From contig NZ_CP012070.1 in NCBI RefSeq assembly GCF_001189535.1, positions 2,914,001 to 2,978,000 on the forward strand: a stretch of 64,000 bases of DNA, in the 5' to 3' direction. The first letter of the stretch is position 1. Each line of letters begins with the position of its first letter. The DNA is from Arsenicicoccus sp. oral taxon 190 (GTDB taxonomy: Bacteria; Actinomycetota; Actinomycetes; Actinomycetales; Dermatophilaceae). Both the position numbers and the translations under genes were made by a program. This document shows positions 16,366 through 29,284 of the stretch, piece after piece. Below the pieces are notes generated by a model. That model was given only the letters and a program-made list of their open reading frames with translations, was not told the origin of the DNA and made no database searches.

Positions 16366-17543
16366 GGCAGCTCCTCCAGGACGGATCGTATGCCGTCCGC
16401 CAGCTCGGACACGGGGCCGGCGTCTCGCGCGGCGAACCGCAGCCAGGCGTCGTCCAGCCCCCGGAAGGTGTCGCCCCGGCGGACCGCGATGCCCTTGGCG
16501 CGCAAGCCCTCTCGCAGGGCGGCGGCGCGGGGGTGGCGGGCGAGGACGAAGGGCCCGTCTGGCTCCACCGGGACCGCGAGGCCGAGGTCGCGCAGCGTCG
16601 CGGCGAGGTGAGCGGCGTTGGCTCGCAGCCGTTGTCGCTGCTCCGCGCGGAAGGCCCGGCCCTCGTCGGTGCACACCGCGAGCACGGCGGCCAGGGCGAG
16701 GGCGTTGACCGACCAGTGAGGCTGCAGCTCGCCCAGCTGCGCGATGGTGCGCGGCGAGCCGACGACGTAGCCGGCGCGCAGGCCCGCCAGGCCGTAGGTC
16801 TTGGTGAGACTGCCGGTGACGAGGATGTCCGCGCCGGCGTGCGGCGCCCCGCCCCGGCTCGCGGCGTCGGCGACGAGGCTCTGCCCCGGGTCCGTCGAGA
16901 CGTCGAGGAAGGCCTCGTCCACGAGCAGCACCCGCTCGTCGGGCGACACCGCGGGGTCGACGAGGTGGAGCAGGGCGTCGCGCGGGTGGAGCCGCGAGGT
17001 GGGGTTGGTGGGGTTGCCGACGACGACGAGGTCCGCCCCGGGGTGGGCCGTCGCGAGAGCCGGGGCGTCGAGCGCCCACCCGCTGGCGTCGTCGAGGGTC
17101 CAGCGGGCCGGGTGCTGGCCCGTGCCGACCAGCGCCTGCGCAGGCTCGGTGAACTGCGGCTCCACGACGACCGGTTCGACCCACCGGCGCAGCAGCGCCA
17201 CGAGCGTGAAGGCCTCGGCCGAGCCGTTGGTGAGCAGCACGCACCCGGTGGGCACGCCGAGCTCGGCCGCGAGGGCCTCGGTGGCCGGCGCCGGGTCGGG
17301 ATAGGACGCCAGCCGAGGGATCTCGGCGGCGATCGCCTCGGCCACGAAGGCCGGAGGCGTGTCCACGGCGACGTTGACGGCGAAGTCGCTGCGGGCTCCC
17401 CGCGCGTCGACGTCGCCGTGGTGGCGGGCGCCGACGACGTGGTGGCGGGCGTCGACGACGTGGTGGCGGGCGTCGACGCGCCTGGACCGCCCGATGTCGG
17501 CGGGCTGCTCGGTGGGCCGCCCTGCGGGCTGCGGCTGGCTCAC
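16362..17543 (-). CDS. cobC: CobC-type PLP-dependent aminotransferase/threonine-phosphate decarboxylase
   Basis: The 393-residue protein is a class I/II PLP enzyme: SYPDPAPATEALAAELGV, TNGSAEAF, VVVGNPTNPTSRLHPRD, LLVDEAFLDVS and the lysine motif TGSLTKTYGLAGLRAGYVVG (Schiff-base Lys in SLTKTYG). In cobalamin clusters this family supplies (R)-1-aminopropan-2-ol phosphate from threonine phosphate for CobD/CbiB. The N terminus has an unusual tandem repeat of DARHHV units. The GTG at 17543 overlaps the cobB stop (GTGA). A plain aminotransferase role cannot be excluded. Confidence 0.87.
   Translation of the reverse strand: MSQPQPAGRPTEQPADIGRSRRVDARHHVVDARHHVVGARHHGDVDARGARSDFAVNVAVDTPPAFVAEAIAAEIPRLASYPDPAPATEALAAELGVPTGCVLLTNGSAEAFTLVALLRRWVEPVVVEPQFTEPAQALVGTGQHPARWTLDDASGWALDAPALATAHPGADLVVVGNPTNPTSRLHPRDALLHLVDPAVSPDERVLLVDEAFLDVSTDPGQSLVADAASRGGAPHAGADILVTGSLTKTYGLAGLRAGYVVGSPRTIAQLGELQPHWSVNALALAAVLAVCTDEGRAFRAEQRQRLRANAAHLAATLRDLGLAVPVEPDGPFVLARHPRAAALREGLRAKGIAVRRGDTFRGLDDAWLRFAARDAGPVSELADGIRSVLEELP
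17418..17480 (-). repeat. Three tandem 21-bp units in the 5' part of cobC
   Basis: Three nearly identical 21-bp units (17418-17438, 17439-17459, 17460-17480) encode the repeated ARHHV motifs of the CobC N terminus. They keep the reading frame. Confidence 0.85.
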
Positions 17544-18928
17544 GACGCCAGTGCCTCGACGAACCGCCGCGCCAGACCTGGCTGCCCGGCCCAGTGCACG
17601 TGCAGGTAGCTCGCGTGGACGTTGCCCTGGACGACGCCCTCGACGCGGGAGCCGCCGTCGCGGTCGGCCCAGGCCCAGGCGGGCTGCGCCTCCCCGTCGG
17701 CCGACACGACCTGGGTGCGGTGGAACTCGTGCCCGGTCACCCGGGTCCCGGCGGGGGCGAGCACCGAGTCGGTCAGCGCCACCGCCGAGCGGTAGCCCAG
17801 CGTGAGCCGGCGTCCGAACTCCGCGTGAGTCGGCAGCACCCCGGCCATCGCGTGCCCGTCGAGGGTCTGCCCGAGATAGAGCAGCCCGGCGCACTCCGCG
17901 GAGACCGGTGCCCCGGCCGCCGCCAGCGACCGGATCGACTGCAGCAGGGACCGGTTGGCGGCCAGCTCGACGGCATGCACCTCGGGGAATCCGCCACCGA
18001 CCACGAGCCCGGCCACGCCGGAGGGCAGCTCGCGGTCCACGAGGGGATCGACGACCTCCACCGCGAGCCCCGCGGCGGCCAGCAGCTCGGTGGTCTCGGC
18101 ATACGCGAAGGTGAAAGCCCGGCCACCCGCCACGGCGACCCGCCCTCGGGAGCCCGCCGGGGCCGCCAGCGAGCCGACCTCCACGCTGGGGTCCCACGGC
18201 ATGGCCGCCAGATCCGGTGCCGTGCGGGCGATCTCGAGCAGCGCCTCCAGGTCGACGTGGGCGCTGACCATGTCGGCGAGAGCATCCACGGCGGCGTCGG
18301 CCTCCGGGGAGCGCTCGGCGGCGGGGACGAGACCGAGGTGCCGCGACGGCACGACCACCTCGGGCACCCGCGGCACGCACCCGATGACGGGGATCCCGGT
18401 CTCCTCGATGCCGTCTCGCGCCTCCGCCTCGTGGCGTGGGGAGGCGATGTTGTTGAGGATCACGCCCGCGATCCGCACGCCGGGGTCGTAGCGGGAGAAG
18501 CCGAGGACCGTCGCGCCCACCGAGCGCGAGGTGTGGGCGCCGTCCACGACGAGCACGACCGGCGACGAGGTCAGCTGTGCGACATGGGCCGTCGAGGCGA
18601 AGCCGCGCCCACCCAGCTGCCCGTCGAAGAGCCCCATCACGCCCTCGATCACGGCCACGTCGGCCGGCTCGGGGGTCAGCGCCCCGCGCAGCAGCAGCGG
18701 CACGATCCGGTCGACCCCCTGCAGGTGGGCGTCGAGGTTGCGGCCGACCCGCCCGCACGCGGCCGCGTGGTAGCCGGGGTCGATGTAGTCCGGCCCCACC
18801 TTGTGCGGCGACACCGTGACGCCGCGCCGGGTGAGCGCCGCGAGTATGCCGGTGGTCAGCATCGTCTTGCCGCTGCCCGACCCGGGGGCGGCGATGACGA
18901 TGCGGGGCAGCCGCGTGGAGCCGCTCAC
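17540..18928 (-). CDS. cobB: Cobyrinic acid a,c-diamide synthase
   Basis: The 462-residue protein has an N-terminal dethiobiotin-synthetase-like ATPase domain (P-loop APGSGSGKT, KVGPDYIDPGYH, VIEGVMGLFDG) and a C-terminal class I glutamine amidotransferase domain (VVGGGFPEVHAVEL, nucleophile in SAECAGLLYLG, catalytic His in NVHASYLHVHW). It amidates the a and c side chains; in the aerobic pathway the substrate is hydrogenobyrinic acid before cobalt insertion by CobN. The GTG at 18928 overlaps the cobO stop by four bases. Length is normal. Confidence 0.95.
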   Translation of the reverse strand: MSGSTRLPRIVIAAPGSGSGKTMLTTGILAALTRRGVTVSPHKVGPDYIDPGYHAAACGRVGRNLDAHLQGVDRIVPLLLRGALTPEPADVAVIEGVMGLFDGQLGGRGFASTAHVAQLTSSPVVLVVDGAHTSRSVGATVLGFSRYDPGVRIAGVILNNIASPRHEAEARDGIEETGIPVIGCVPRVPEVVVPSRHLGLVPAAERSPEADAAVDALADMVSAHVDLEALLEIARTAPDLAAMPWDPSVEVGSLAAPAGSRGRVAVAGGRAFTFAYAETTELLAAAGLAVEVVDPLVDRELPSGVAGLVVGGGFPEVHAVELAANRSLLQSIRSLAAAGAPVSAECAGLLYLGQTLDGHAMAGVLPTHAEFGRRLTLGYRSAVALTDSVLAPAGTRVTGHEFHRTQVVSADGEAQPAWAWADRDGGSRVEGVVQGNVHASYLHVHWAGQPGLARRFVEALAS

Positions 18929-19539
18929 CACTCGATGCCTCGCTGGCCCTTCTGCCCGGCGTCCATGGGGTGCTTGACCTTGGTCATCTCGGTGACCAGG
19001 TCGGCGGCCTCGACGAGCCGGGGGTCGGCGTCGCGACCCGTGATGATGATGTGCTGGTGGCCGGGACGGTCGCGCAGCGTGGCGACGACCTCGTCGACGT
19101 CGACCCAGCCCCACTTCATGGGGTAGGTGAACTCGTCGAGGACGTAGACGTCGTGGGTCTCCGCCGCGATGCGGCGCTGGATCTCGCGCCAGCCGTCGAG
19201 CGCGGCCTGGGCGTGGTCCTCGTCCGAGCCGGCCTTGCGGGTCCAGCTCCACCCCTCGCCCATCTTGTGCCACTCGACGGGGCCGCCCTCGCCGGTCTGC
19301 TCGTGGAGGCGGCCGAGCGCCTTGAGGGCGTTCTCCTCGCCGACCTTCCACTTCGCGCTCTTGACGAACTGGAAGACACCGATGCGCCAGCCCTGGTTCC
19401 AGCCGCGCAGCGCGAGGCCAAAAGCCGCCGTGGACTTGCCCTTCATCTCGCCCGTGTGCACGACGACCAGCGGACGGTTGCGGCGCTGGCGGGTGGTGAG
19501 GCCGTCCTTGGGGACGGTGGTGGGGACTCCCTGGGGCAT
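18925..19539 (-). CDS. cobO: Cob(I)alamin adenosyltransferase (CobO/BtuR type)
   Basis: The 204-residue protein has the P-loop HTGEMKGKSTAAFGLALR, the GVFQFVKS and EWHKMGEGWSW segments, the VYVLDEFTYPMKWGW acidic strand and IIITGRDADPRL. These are the CobO/CobA-adenosyltransferase signatures. It attaches the 5'-deoxyadenosyl group from ATP to the corrinoid cobalt. It lies between the chelatase subunit gene and cobB; its ATG overlaps the preceding stop by one base. Confidence 0.96.
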   Translation of the reverse strand: MPQGVPTTVPKDGLTTRQRRNRPLVVVHTGEMKGKSTAAFGLALRGWNQGWRIGVFQFVKSAKWKVGEENALKALGRLHEQTGEGGPVEWHKMGEGWSWTRKAGSDEDHAQAALDGWREIQRRIAAETHDVYVLDEFTYPMKWGWVDVDEVVATLRDRPGHQHIIITGRDADPRLVEAADLVTEMTKVKHPMDAGQKGQRGIEW

Positions 19540-21646
19540 CAGGCCACACTCCTCGGGTTGCGAGTCTCGGTGCTGCCGGCGCGGGTTCGCTGCCGTATGG
19601 CGCCCGACAGCTGCTCCGCCGCGAGCTGTCGGAGGTCGAGGTGCTCCGCGCCCAGGTGCTGGGCGAGGTCACGGGCCAGGCCGAGGCGGAACCCAGCGCG
19701 GGACTCCTCGCAGTCCACGACGACGGCGGCGATCCCGGCGTGGGCGATCCCGTCGGCGACCCGGTGGGCGCGCGGGATCGCCTGCCGCCCACCGGAGCTC
19801 GCCCGGCCGTCGGTCAGCACGACGAGCAGCGCGCGGCGGTGCGAGTCCTTGGCCCGCTCGCGGCGGACGAGCTCGTAGGCGGCGGTGAGCCCCTCAGCCA
19901 GCGGCGTGCGGCCACCGGTCGGGACCTGGGCGAGGAGCCGCTCGGCGAGCTCGACGCTGGTCGTGGGGGGCAGCACCAGGTCGGCCCGCTTCCCCGCGAA
20001 GGTCAGCACGGCCACCTTGTCCCGGCGCTGGTAGGCGTCGAGCAGCAGCGACACGCAGGCCGTCTTGACCTCGCGGATCCGCTGTCGCGCGCCCATCGAG
20101 CCGGACGTGTCGACGACGAAGACGACGAGGTTGCCCTCCTTGCCGCGACGCACGCTGCGACGCAGGTCGCCGGGGTGCAGACCCAGCGGGTCACCGGCGA
20201 CCCGTCCCGCCACCACCCGCGAGGCGGCGCTCAGGACGGTGCCCGTGAGCGAGATCCCTTGCCCTCGTGGGTCGTCGGGGGCGACGGCGCGCACGTGCCG
20301 CCCGGTCGCGGTGTCGGCCGTCGAACGTCGTCCCGCCACACCGGTGCCCGCGGTGGGCAGGGTGAGCAGCCGTGCCTGGTATGCCGATCCGGCCCGCTCC
20401 CCCGTCGTGCCGCCCGGTCGCGCGGTCGCGGGCCCGGCCCCCGCGGGAGCCTCCTCGGCGGCACCCGGCGCTGGGTGCTGGTCGGCGGGCGCCTCCTGCG
20501 GGGGGCCCTCGTCATGGGACCCGCCATCGTCGGGTCCACCGTCACGGGGTCCGTCGCCCGGGTCGTCGCCGGACGGGCCGCCCTCTGGGTCGGTCGGATC
20601 CGGGGCCTCCGGCGGCTCGGGCTGCTCCGGCACGGTCTCGTCCAGGATGTCCTCGAGGTCGTGGTCGGCGCCGTCGTCGAAGGGGTTGCGCCGCTTGCGG
20701 TGCGGCAGCGCCAGCCGGGCCGCCACGCGGATGTCCTCGTCCGACACCGCCTCTCGGCCGGACCAGGCGGCGTGGGCGACGGCCGTGCGGGCGGTCACCA
20801 GGTCGCCGCGCATCCCGTCCACGTCGAAGGCCGCGCAGATGGCGGCGATCCGCTCGATGGCCTCGTCGCCGAGCACCACCGCGCTCAGTCGGTCCTGGGC
20901 CGCGGAGATGCGGGAGGCGAGCGACGTCTCCGCGGCGGCATACGTCTCGCGGAAGCGAGCAGGGTTGTCCTCGAAGGCCATCCGGCGCCGGACCACCTCG
21001 ACCCGCACCCGCGGGTCGCGCGACGCGGTGACGTCGACGGCGAGACCGAAGCGGTCGAGCAGCTGCGGGCGCAGCTCGCCCTCCTCGGGGTTCATCGTCC
21101 CGACGAGGACGAACCGCGCGGCGTGCGTGACGGAGACGCCTTCGCGCTCGATGCGGGCGCGCCCCATCGCCGCGGAGTCCAGCAGCGTGTCGACCAGGTG
21201 GTCGGGCAGCAGGTTGACCTCGTCGACGTAGAGCACGCCCCGGTGCGCCTGCGCGAGCAGGCCCGGGTCGAACTCCACCCGCCCCGACGTCAGGAGCCGG
21301 TCCAGGTGCAGCGAGCCGACGACCCGGTCCTCCGAGGCCCCCACGGGCAGCTCGACCAGCCGCACCGGCCGCGTCTGAGCACCTCCTGCGGCATGGCTGG
21401 CCGCGTCCGGGCAGTCAGGGTCCGGTGCCGTCGGGTCGCACGAGAACCGGTCCCCGGCAACGACGCTCACCGGGGGCAGCACGGACGCGAGGGCGCGCAC
21501 CATGGTGGACTTCGCGGTGCCCTTCTCGCCGCGCACGAGCACGCCGCCGATGGCCGGGGACACCGCGGACAGGCACAGGGCGAGCCCCATGTCGTCCATC
21601 CCCACGACCGCGGAGAACGGGAAGGTCTGTGTCACAAGGCTGCTCA

Positions 21647-21650
<4 letters not shown>
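19539..21650 (-). CDS. Magnesium chelatase-like AAA+/VWA subunit, probable cobaltochelatase motor
   Basis: The 703-residue protein joins a ChlI/BchI-type AAA+ domain (Walker A GEKGTAKST, VLYVDEVNLLPDHLVD, GTMNPEEGELRPQLLDRFGL) at residues 1-330, a Pro/Asp/Gly-rich acidic linker (about 335-440) and a C-terminal VWA domain with the MIDAS motif VVDTSGSMG. It would serve as the ATP-driven partner of CobN, replacing separate CobS and CobT chelatase subunits. GTG at 21650 has GAGGGGG seven bases upstream and overlaps the cobN stop by four bases; ATG at 21647 is an alternative. Confidence 0.9.
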
Positions 21651-25345
<3,695 letters not shown>

Positions 25346-25384
25346 GCAGGTCCTATCCCGGGTGTCCTCGCCCGTGGGTGGCGT

Positions 25385-25518
25385 CGACGGCGGGAGTTCC
25401 TGGCTCACGCGCTCGGGCTGCGCCCGGCTCGCTCACAGTGGCGGGACCGCGCCGGAGTCTCACCGGCTTCCTCCGCTGATGCCGTCAGCGGTATGCGCCA
25501 GGGCGGTCACCCCGGCTC
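25385..25518 (-). promoter_or_regulatory. Cobalamin riboswitch upstream of cobN
   Basis: On the minus strand the conserved aptamer segments appear in order: GAAGCCGGTGAGACTCCGGC (25451-25470), GCCACTGTGA (25433-25442) and GAGCCAGGAACTCC (25393-25406). A TAGGCT -10 element lies at 25525-25530, so the transcript begins near 25518. About 45 bases with hairpin potential separate the aptamer from the cobN ATG and probably act as the expression platform. B12 binding should shut down the cobN-to-cobA operon. Confidence 0.92.
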
Positions 25519-25630
25519 GTCGGGAGCCTAGCAGCCCGTATGCCGCCACCCGAGCACCAAGCCGTGCCGCCCTGGCGGTGGCCCAGCCAAGCGCTACGAC
25601 CCCGCCCGCGGCGGGTCGTCACGGCCTCAC

Positions 25631-25636
25631 TAGGCT
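25631..25636 (+). promoter_or_regulatory. TAGGCT -10 element of cobG
   Basis: TAGGCT is followed by eight bases and the ATG at 25645. A leaderless message is likely, so cobG would escape riboswitch control although it faces the riboswitch-controlled cobN operon. Confidence 0.4.
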
Positions 25637-25644
25637 TGGCGACC

Positions 25645-26961
25645 ATGGTGACCAGTGGTTCTGCCGTCCCGCCCGTCCTCGAGCGCCACGCCGTGCCCGA
25701 CAAGTGCCCCGGCGCCCTGCGCATGTTCGAGGCCTCGGACGGCAAGATCGCGCGGGTCCGCCTCGCCGGCTCCCCCATGACGGTCGCCCAGGCTCGGCTC
25801 CTGGGTGAGCTCGCCGACGAGCTGGGTGACGGCCACGTGCTCTTCACCACCCGGGCCAACGTGCAGCTGCGTGGCCTCGACGAGTCCGAGGCGGCGCAGT
25901 TCCCGGAGCGGGTCGAGGCCGCCGGCCTGCTTCCCTCCCGGACCCACGAGCGCACCCGCAACGTGGTCGTCAGCCCGCTGACCGGGGTCGACGGGCGGGC
26001 CGATGTCATACCGGTCGCCCGCGCCCTGGACCAGGCCATCTGCGCGACGCCGGAGCTCACGGGCCTGGCGGGCAGGTTCCTGATCGGCCTCGACGACGGC
26101 TCCGGCGACGTCGCCTCCCTGCCGCTCGACCTGACCGCCCAGGTGCACCACGACCGGCTGGTCCTCGCCCTGGGGTCCGGGCGGGACGACGAGACGTATG
26201 CCGTGGCCCCACTCGCCGACCCTGCCGCCGCAGCCGCGGCCCTCGCCGCCGTCTGCCGCGTCTGGCTCGCCGTGCGGGCCGAGCACGGGGAGGACGTCTG
26301 GAACATCGACGACCTGTCCACCGCTGCCCGCGACGACCTGCACGACCGGGTCGGGGAGTCCCTGCAGCACGGCGACCACGCGGTGCGTCGCGCGACCGAG
26401 CAACCCCGGCTGGCCGGAGCGGTGCCCGACGGTGACGGGCGGGTCGCCGTGCTGGCCAAGGCGCCGATGGCCGCGGTCAGCAGCGCCGGTTGGCGAGCCG
26501 CCTGCGACGTGGCGGAGCAGGGTGACGGTCAGCTGCGGGTCACGCCGTGGCACGCGATCGTCATACGAGCTGTGCCCGCTGACCAGGCCGATGCCCTGCG
26601 GGCGAGGCTCGCCGAGACCGGGTGGGCCACGGACCCGGCCGACCCGTGGCTGGACGTCCACGCCTGCACGGGCCTGCCGTTGTGCGCCCGATCGCACGCG
26701 GACGTGCAGGGCCGCGCCCGAGACCTCGTCGACTCGCTGGGGACCCAGCCCTGGACCGGCCTGCCCGTGATGTGGTCCGGCTGCGCCCGGCAGTGCGGCC
26801 ACCCCGCGACCGACCACCACGCGCTCGTGGCGACCGACACCGACGAGTTCGAGATGTTCCTGCACGACGGCTCCCACGCGCCGCAGCAGGGCCCGAGCCG
26901 TGAGAGAGTCTCCTCCGGCCAGGCCATCGCCCTGCTGACGACCGCTGGGAGCATTGCGTGA
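25645..26961 (+). CDS. cobG: Precorrin-3B synthase-like nitrite/sulfite reductase family protein
   Basis: The 438-residue protein has two ferredoxin-like nitrite/sulfite reductase half-domains (GHVLFTTRANVQLRGL; LRVTPWHAIVIRAVP) and the cysteine set CTGLPLC...CARQC for a [4Fe-4S] cluster. This fits CobG, the oxygen-dependent enzyme making precorrin-3B in the aerobic pathway. A second sulfite reductase-like role is unlikely given the adjacent cobH and cobIJ. ATG at 25645 is preferred over an upstream in-frame ATG because of the -10 element. The stop overlaps the cobH GTG by four bases. Confidence 0.88.
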   Translation: MVTSGSAVPPVLERHAVPDKCPGALRMFEASDGKIARVRLAGSPMTVAQARLLGELADELGDGHVLFTTRANVQLRGLDESEAAQFPERVEAAGLLPSRTHERTRNVVVSPLTGVDGRADVIPVARALDQAICATPELTGLAGRFLIGLDDGSGDVASLPLDLTAQVHHDRLVLALGSGRDDETYAVAPLADPAAAAAALAAVCRVWLAVRAEHGEDVWNIDDLSTAARDDLHDRVGESLQHGDHAVRRATEQPRLAGAVPDGDGRVAVLAKAPMAAVSSAGWRAACDVAEQGDGQLRVTPWHAIVIRAVPADQADALRARLAETGWATDPADPWLDVHACTGLPLCARSHADVQGRARDLVDSLGTQPWTGLPVMWSGCARQCGHPATDHHALVATDTDEFEMFLHDGSHAPQQGPSRERVSSGQAIALLTTAGSIA

Positions 26962-27587
26962 CGCACGACTACATCAAGGACGGCGCCGAGATCTATCGCC
27001 AGTCCTTCGCGACCATCCGGCGCGAGGCGCGGCTCGACCACCTGCCCGAGGACGTCGCCTACGTCGCGGTGCGGATGATCCACGCCAGCGGCCAGGTCGA
27101 CCTCGTGGACGACATCGTCTACTCCCCCACCGTGATCCAGCGCGCACGAGCCGCGCTGCAGGCCGGGGCGCCGATCCTCTGCGACGCGCAGATGGTGGCG
27201 TCCGGGGTCACGCGCAAGCGGCTGCCGGCGGACAACGAGGTGCTCTGCCTGCTCAACGACCCGCGCGTCCCGGGGCTGGCGGCCGAGCTCGGCACGACCC
27301 GGTCGGCCGCCGCGCTCGAGCTGTGGGGCGACCGCCTCGACGGCGCCGTCGTCGCCATCGGCAATGCCCCGACCGCGCTCTTCCACCTGCTGGACATGCT
27401 GGAGCACACCGAGATTCGTCCCGCGGCGGTCGTCGGCATCCCGGTCGGCTTCATCGGGGCGGCCGAGTCCAAGGAGGCCCTCGCCGCCAACACCCTCGGC
27501 CTGGACTACCTCGTGGTGCACGGCCGTCGGGGCGGGTCGGCCATCACCTGCGGGGCGCTCAACGCCATCGCGTCCGAGGTCGAGTGA
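26958..27587 (+). CDS. cobH: Precorrin-8X methylmutase
   Basis: The 209-residue protein carries CobH/CbiC signatures: the RMIHASGQVDLVDDI segment with the catalytic His, PILCDAQMVASGVTRKRLP, AIGNAPTALFHLL and GIPVGFIGAAESKEAL. It moves a methyl group from C11 to C12 to give hydrogenobyrinic acid. GTG at 26958 overlaps the cobG stop (GTGA), and its own stop overlaps the cobIJ ATG by one base, so the three genes form one translationally coupled unit. Confidence 0.95.
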   Translation: MTHDYIKDGAEIYRQSFATIRREARLDHLPEDVAYVAVRMIHASGQVDLVDDIVYSPTVIQRARAALQAGAPILCDAQMVASGVTRKRLPADNEVLCLLNDPRVPGLAAELGTTRSAAALELWGDRLDGAVVAIGNAPTALFHLLDMLEHTEIRPAAVVGIPVGFIGAAESKEALAANTLGLDYLVVHGRRGGSAITCGALNAIASEVE

Positions 27588-29095
27588 TGCCGACCGGCCG
27601 GCTCATCGGCGTCGGTCTCGGTCCCGGCGACCCGGACCTGCTGACGCTCAAGGCGGTTCGCGCGATCGAGGGCGCCGACGTCGTCGTCTACCACTCCGCC
27701 CGGCACGGCAGGTCGACCGCACGACAGATCGCCGAGCCCTACCTGCGCGACGGGGTCATCGAGGAGCAGCTCGTCTACCCCGTCACCACCGAGTCCGTGG
27801 CCGACTACGACGGGCTCATGTCCGTCTTCTACGACGAGTGCCGAGACCGCCTCGCCGTCCACCTCGACGCCGGCCGCACGGTGGCCGTGCTGTCCCTCGG
27901 CGACCCCCTCACCTACAGCTCCTACCAGCACCTGCACCAGCGGCTGGCTGCGGCATACGAGACGTCCGTGATCCCCGGGGTCACCTCGATCACGGCCGCC
28001 GCTGCCGTCGCGGGCACCCCCCTGGTCGAGGACACCGAGCTGCTGACGGTCGTCCCCGGCACGCTGCCCGCAGACGAGCTCGTCGCCGCGATCTCCTCGA
28101 CCGACACCGCCGTGATCATGAAGCTGGGCCGCACCTTCGCGGCGGTGCGAGAAGCGCTGGAGCGCGCGGGGCGGCTCGACGACGCCATCTATGTCGAGCG
28201 AGCCACCATGACCGGCGAACGCGCCCTGCCCGCGCGCGACGTCGATCCCGCCGAGGTCCCCTACCTCTCCGTCGTGCTGCTGCCCAGCCGTATGCCGCGC
28301 ACGCCCGCTCCCCTGCCCGCCGTCGGCGCCGAGGTACCGCTCGGGTCGGTCACCGTGGTCGGCACGGGTCCGGCGGGAGCCGAGTGGCTGACCCCGGAGG
28401 CCCGCGGAGTCCTCGCCGCCGCAACGGATCTCGTGGGTTACGTCACCTACGTCGCGCGGGTCCCGGTGCGGCCGTGGCAGATCCGGCACGAGTCGGACAA
28501 CAAGGTGGAGTCCGAGCGGGCGGCCTTCGCGCTCGACCTGGCCCGCCGCGGGCGACACGTGGCGGTGGTCTCGTCGGGCGACCCGGGCGTCTTCGCCATG
28601 GCAACAGCGGTCCTCGAGGTCGCGAGCGCGCCTGGCTACCAGGACATCCCGGTGCGCGTCTGCCCAGGGATGACGGCGGCGCACGCCGCGGCCGCGCGGG
28701 CGGGCGCGCCCCTGGGGCACGACTACGCCACGATCTCGCTGTCCGACCGGCTCAAGCCGTGGTCGGTCGTCTCCGCGCGGGTGCGGGCGGCCCTGGAGGC
28801 CGACCTCGTCGTCGCGATCTACAACCCCGCGTCCCGGTCGCGCCGCCAGCAGGTCGTCGAGCTCAAGACGCTGGCCCTGTCCCTGCGCAGGCCCGACACG
28901 CCGGTGGTGGTCGCTCGCGACGTCGGCGGCCCCGAGGAGCGGGTGCGGGTGATGCGGCTCGCGGACCTGCCCACCGACGAGGTCGACATGCGGACGCTGC
29001 TGCTCGTCGGGTCGTCGCAGACCCAGATGGTCACCCGTCGGCCCGGCGGTGAGGCACAAGTCGTAGCGTGGACGCCGCGCCGATATCCCGACTGA
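27587..29095 (+). CDS. cobIJ: Bifunctional precorrin-2 C20-/precorrin-3B C17-methyltransferase
   Basis: The 502-residue protein is a natural fusion. Residues 1-250 are CobI (LIGVGLGPGDPDLLTLKAVRA shortened to its GVGLGPGDPDLLT core, VAVLSLGDPLTYSSY, VIPGVTSITAAAA, VPGTLP). Residues 255-502 are CobJ (VTVVGTGPAGAEWLTPEA, VVSSGDPGVFAMA, VCPGMTAAHAAAARAGAPL, AIYNPASRSR). Each half is a precorrin methyltransferase fold using SAM. The same cobI-cobJ fusion is known in Mycobacterium. It is the last gene of the cobG-cobH-cobIJ operon. Confidence 0.96.
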   Translation: MPTGRLIGVGLGPGDPDLLTLKAVRAIEGADVVVYHSARHGRSTARQIAEPYLRDGVIEEQLVYPVTTESVADYDGLMSVFYDECRDRLAVHLDAGRTVAVLSLGDPLTYSSYQHLHQRLAAAYETSVIPGVTSITAAAAVAGTPLVEDTELLTVVPGTLPADELVAAISSTDTAVIMKLGRTFAAVREALERAGRLDDAIYVERATMTGERALPARDVDPAEVPYLSVVLLPSRMPRTPAPLPAVGAEVPLGSVTVVGTGPAGAEWLTPEARGVLAAATDLVGYVTYVARVPVRPWQIRHESDNKVESERAAFALDLARRGRHVAVVSSGDPGVFAMATAVLEVASAPGYQDIPVRVCPGMTAAHAAAARAGAPLGHDYATISLSDRLKPWSVVSARVRAALEADLVVAIYNPASRSRRQQVVELKTLALSLRRPDTPVVVARDVGGPEERVRVMRLADLPTDEVDMRTLLLVGSSQTQMVTRRPGGEAQVVAWTPRRYPD

Positions 29096-29137
29096 GCGCT
29101 CACGACTGCATCTGGACTGAGCGCCGACGACCGCATC
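29090..29137. repeat. Imperfect 23-bp direct repeat over the cobIJ stop
   Basis: Two 23-bp copies (29090-29112 and 29115-29137) match at 20 positions. The first contains the cobIJ stop codon. The remainder of the 189-base gap before the HNH gene has no recognised element. Confidence 0.6.
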
Positions 29138-29284
29138 CGTGCAGGTCAGAAGGTATGTCAGTGGTCGCCTCTAGCGTGTGGAGCAGCTCGAGACGTCTCC
29201 TCACCCGCGTTGCGGCGCGCGTCTCCTACCTCTCGGGCGCCCATCCCCCGCGTGGCGGGACCGCGACTCGACGAGGAGTTGACC

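Noticed and set aside
17418..17480. Tandem repeat considered as a CRISPR-like array
   Set aside because: Units are contiguous without spacers, lie inside cobC and keep the reading frame.
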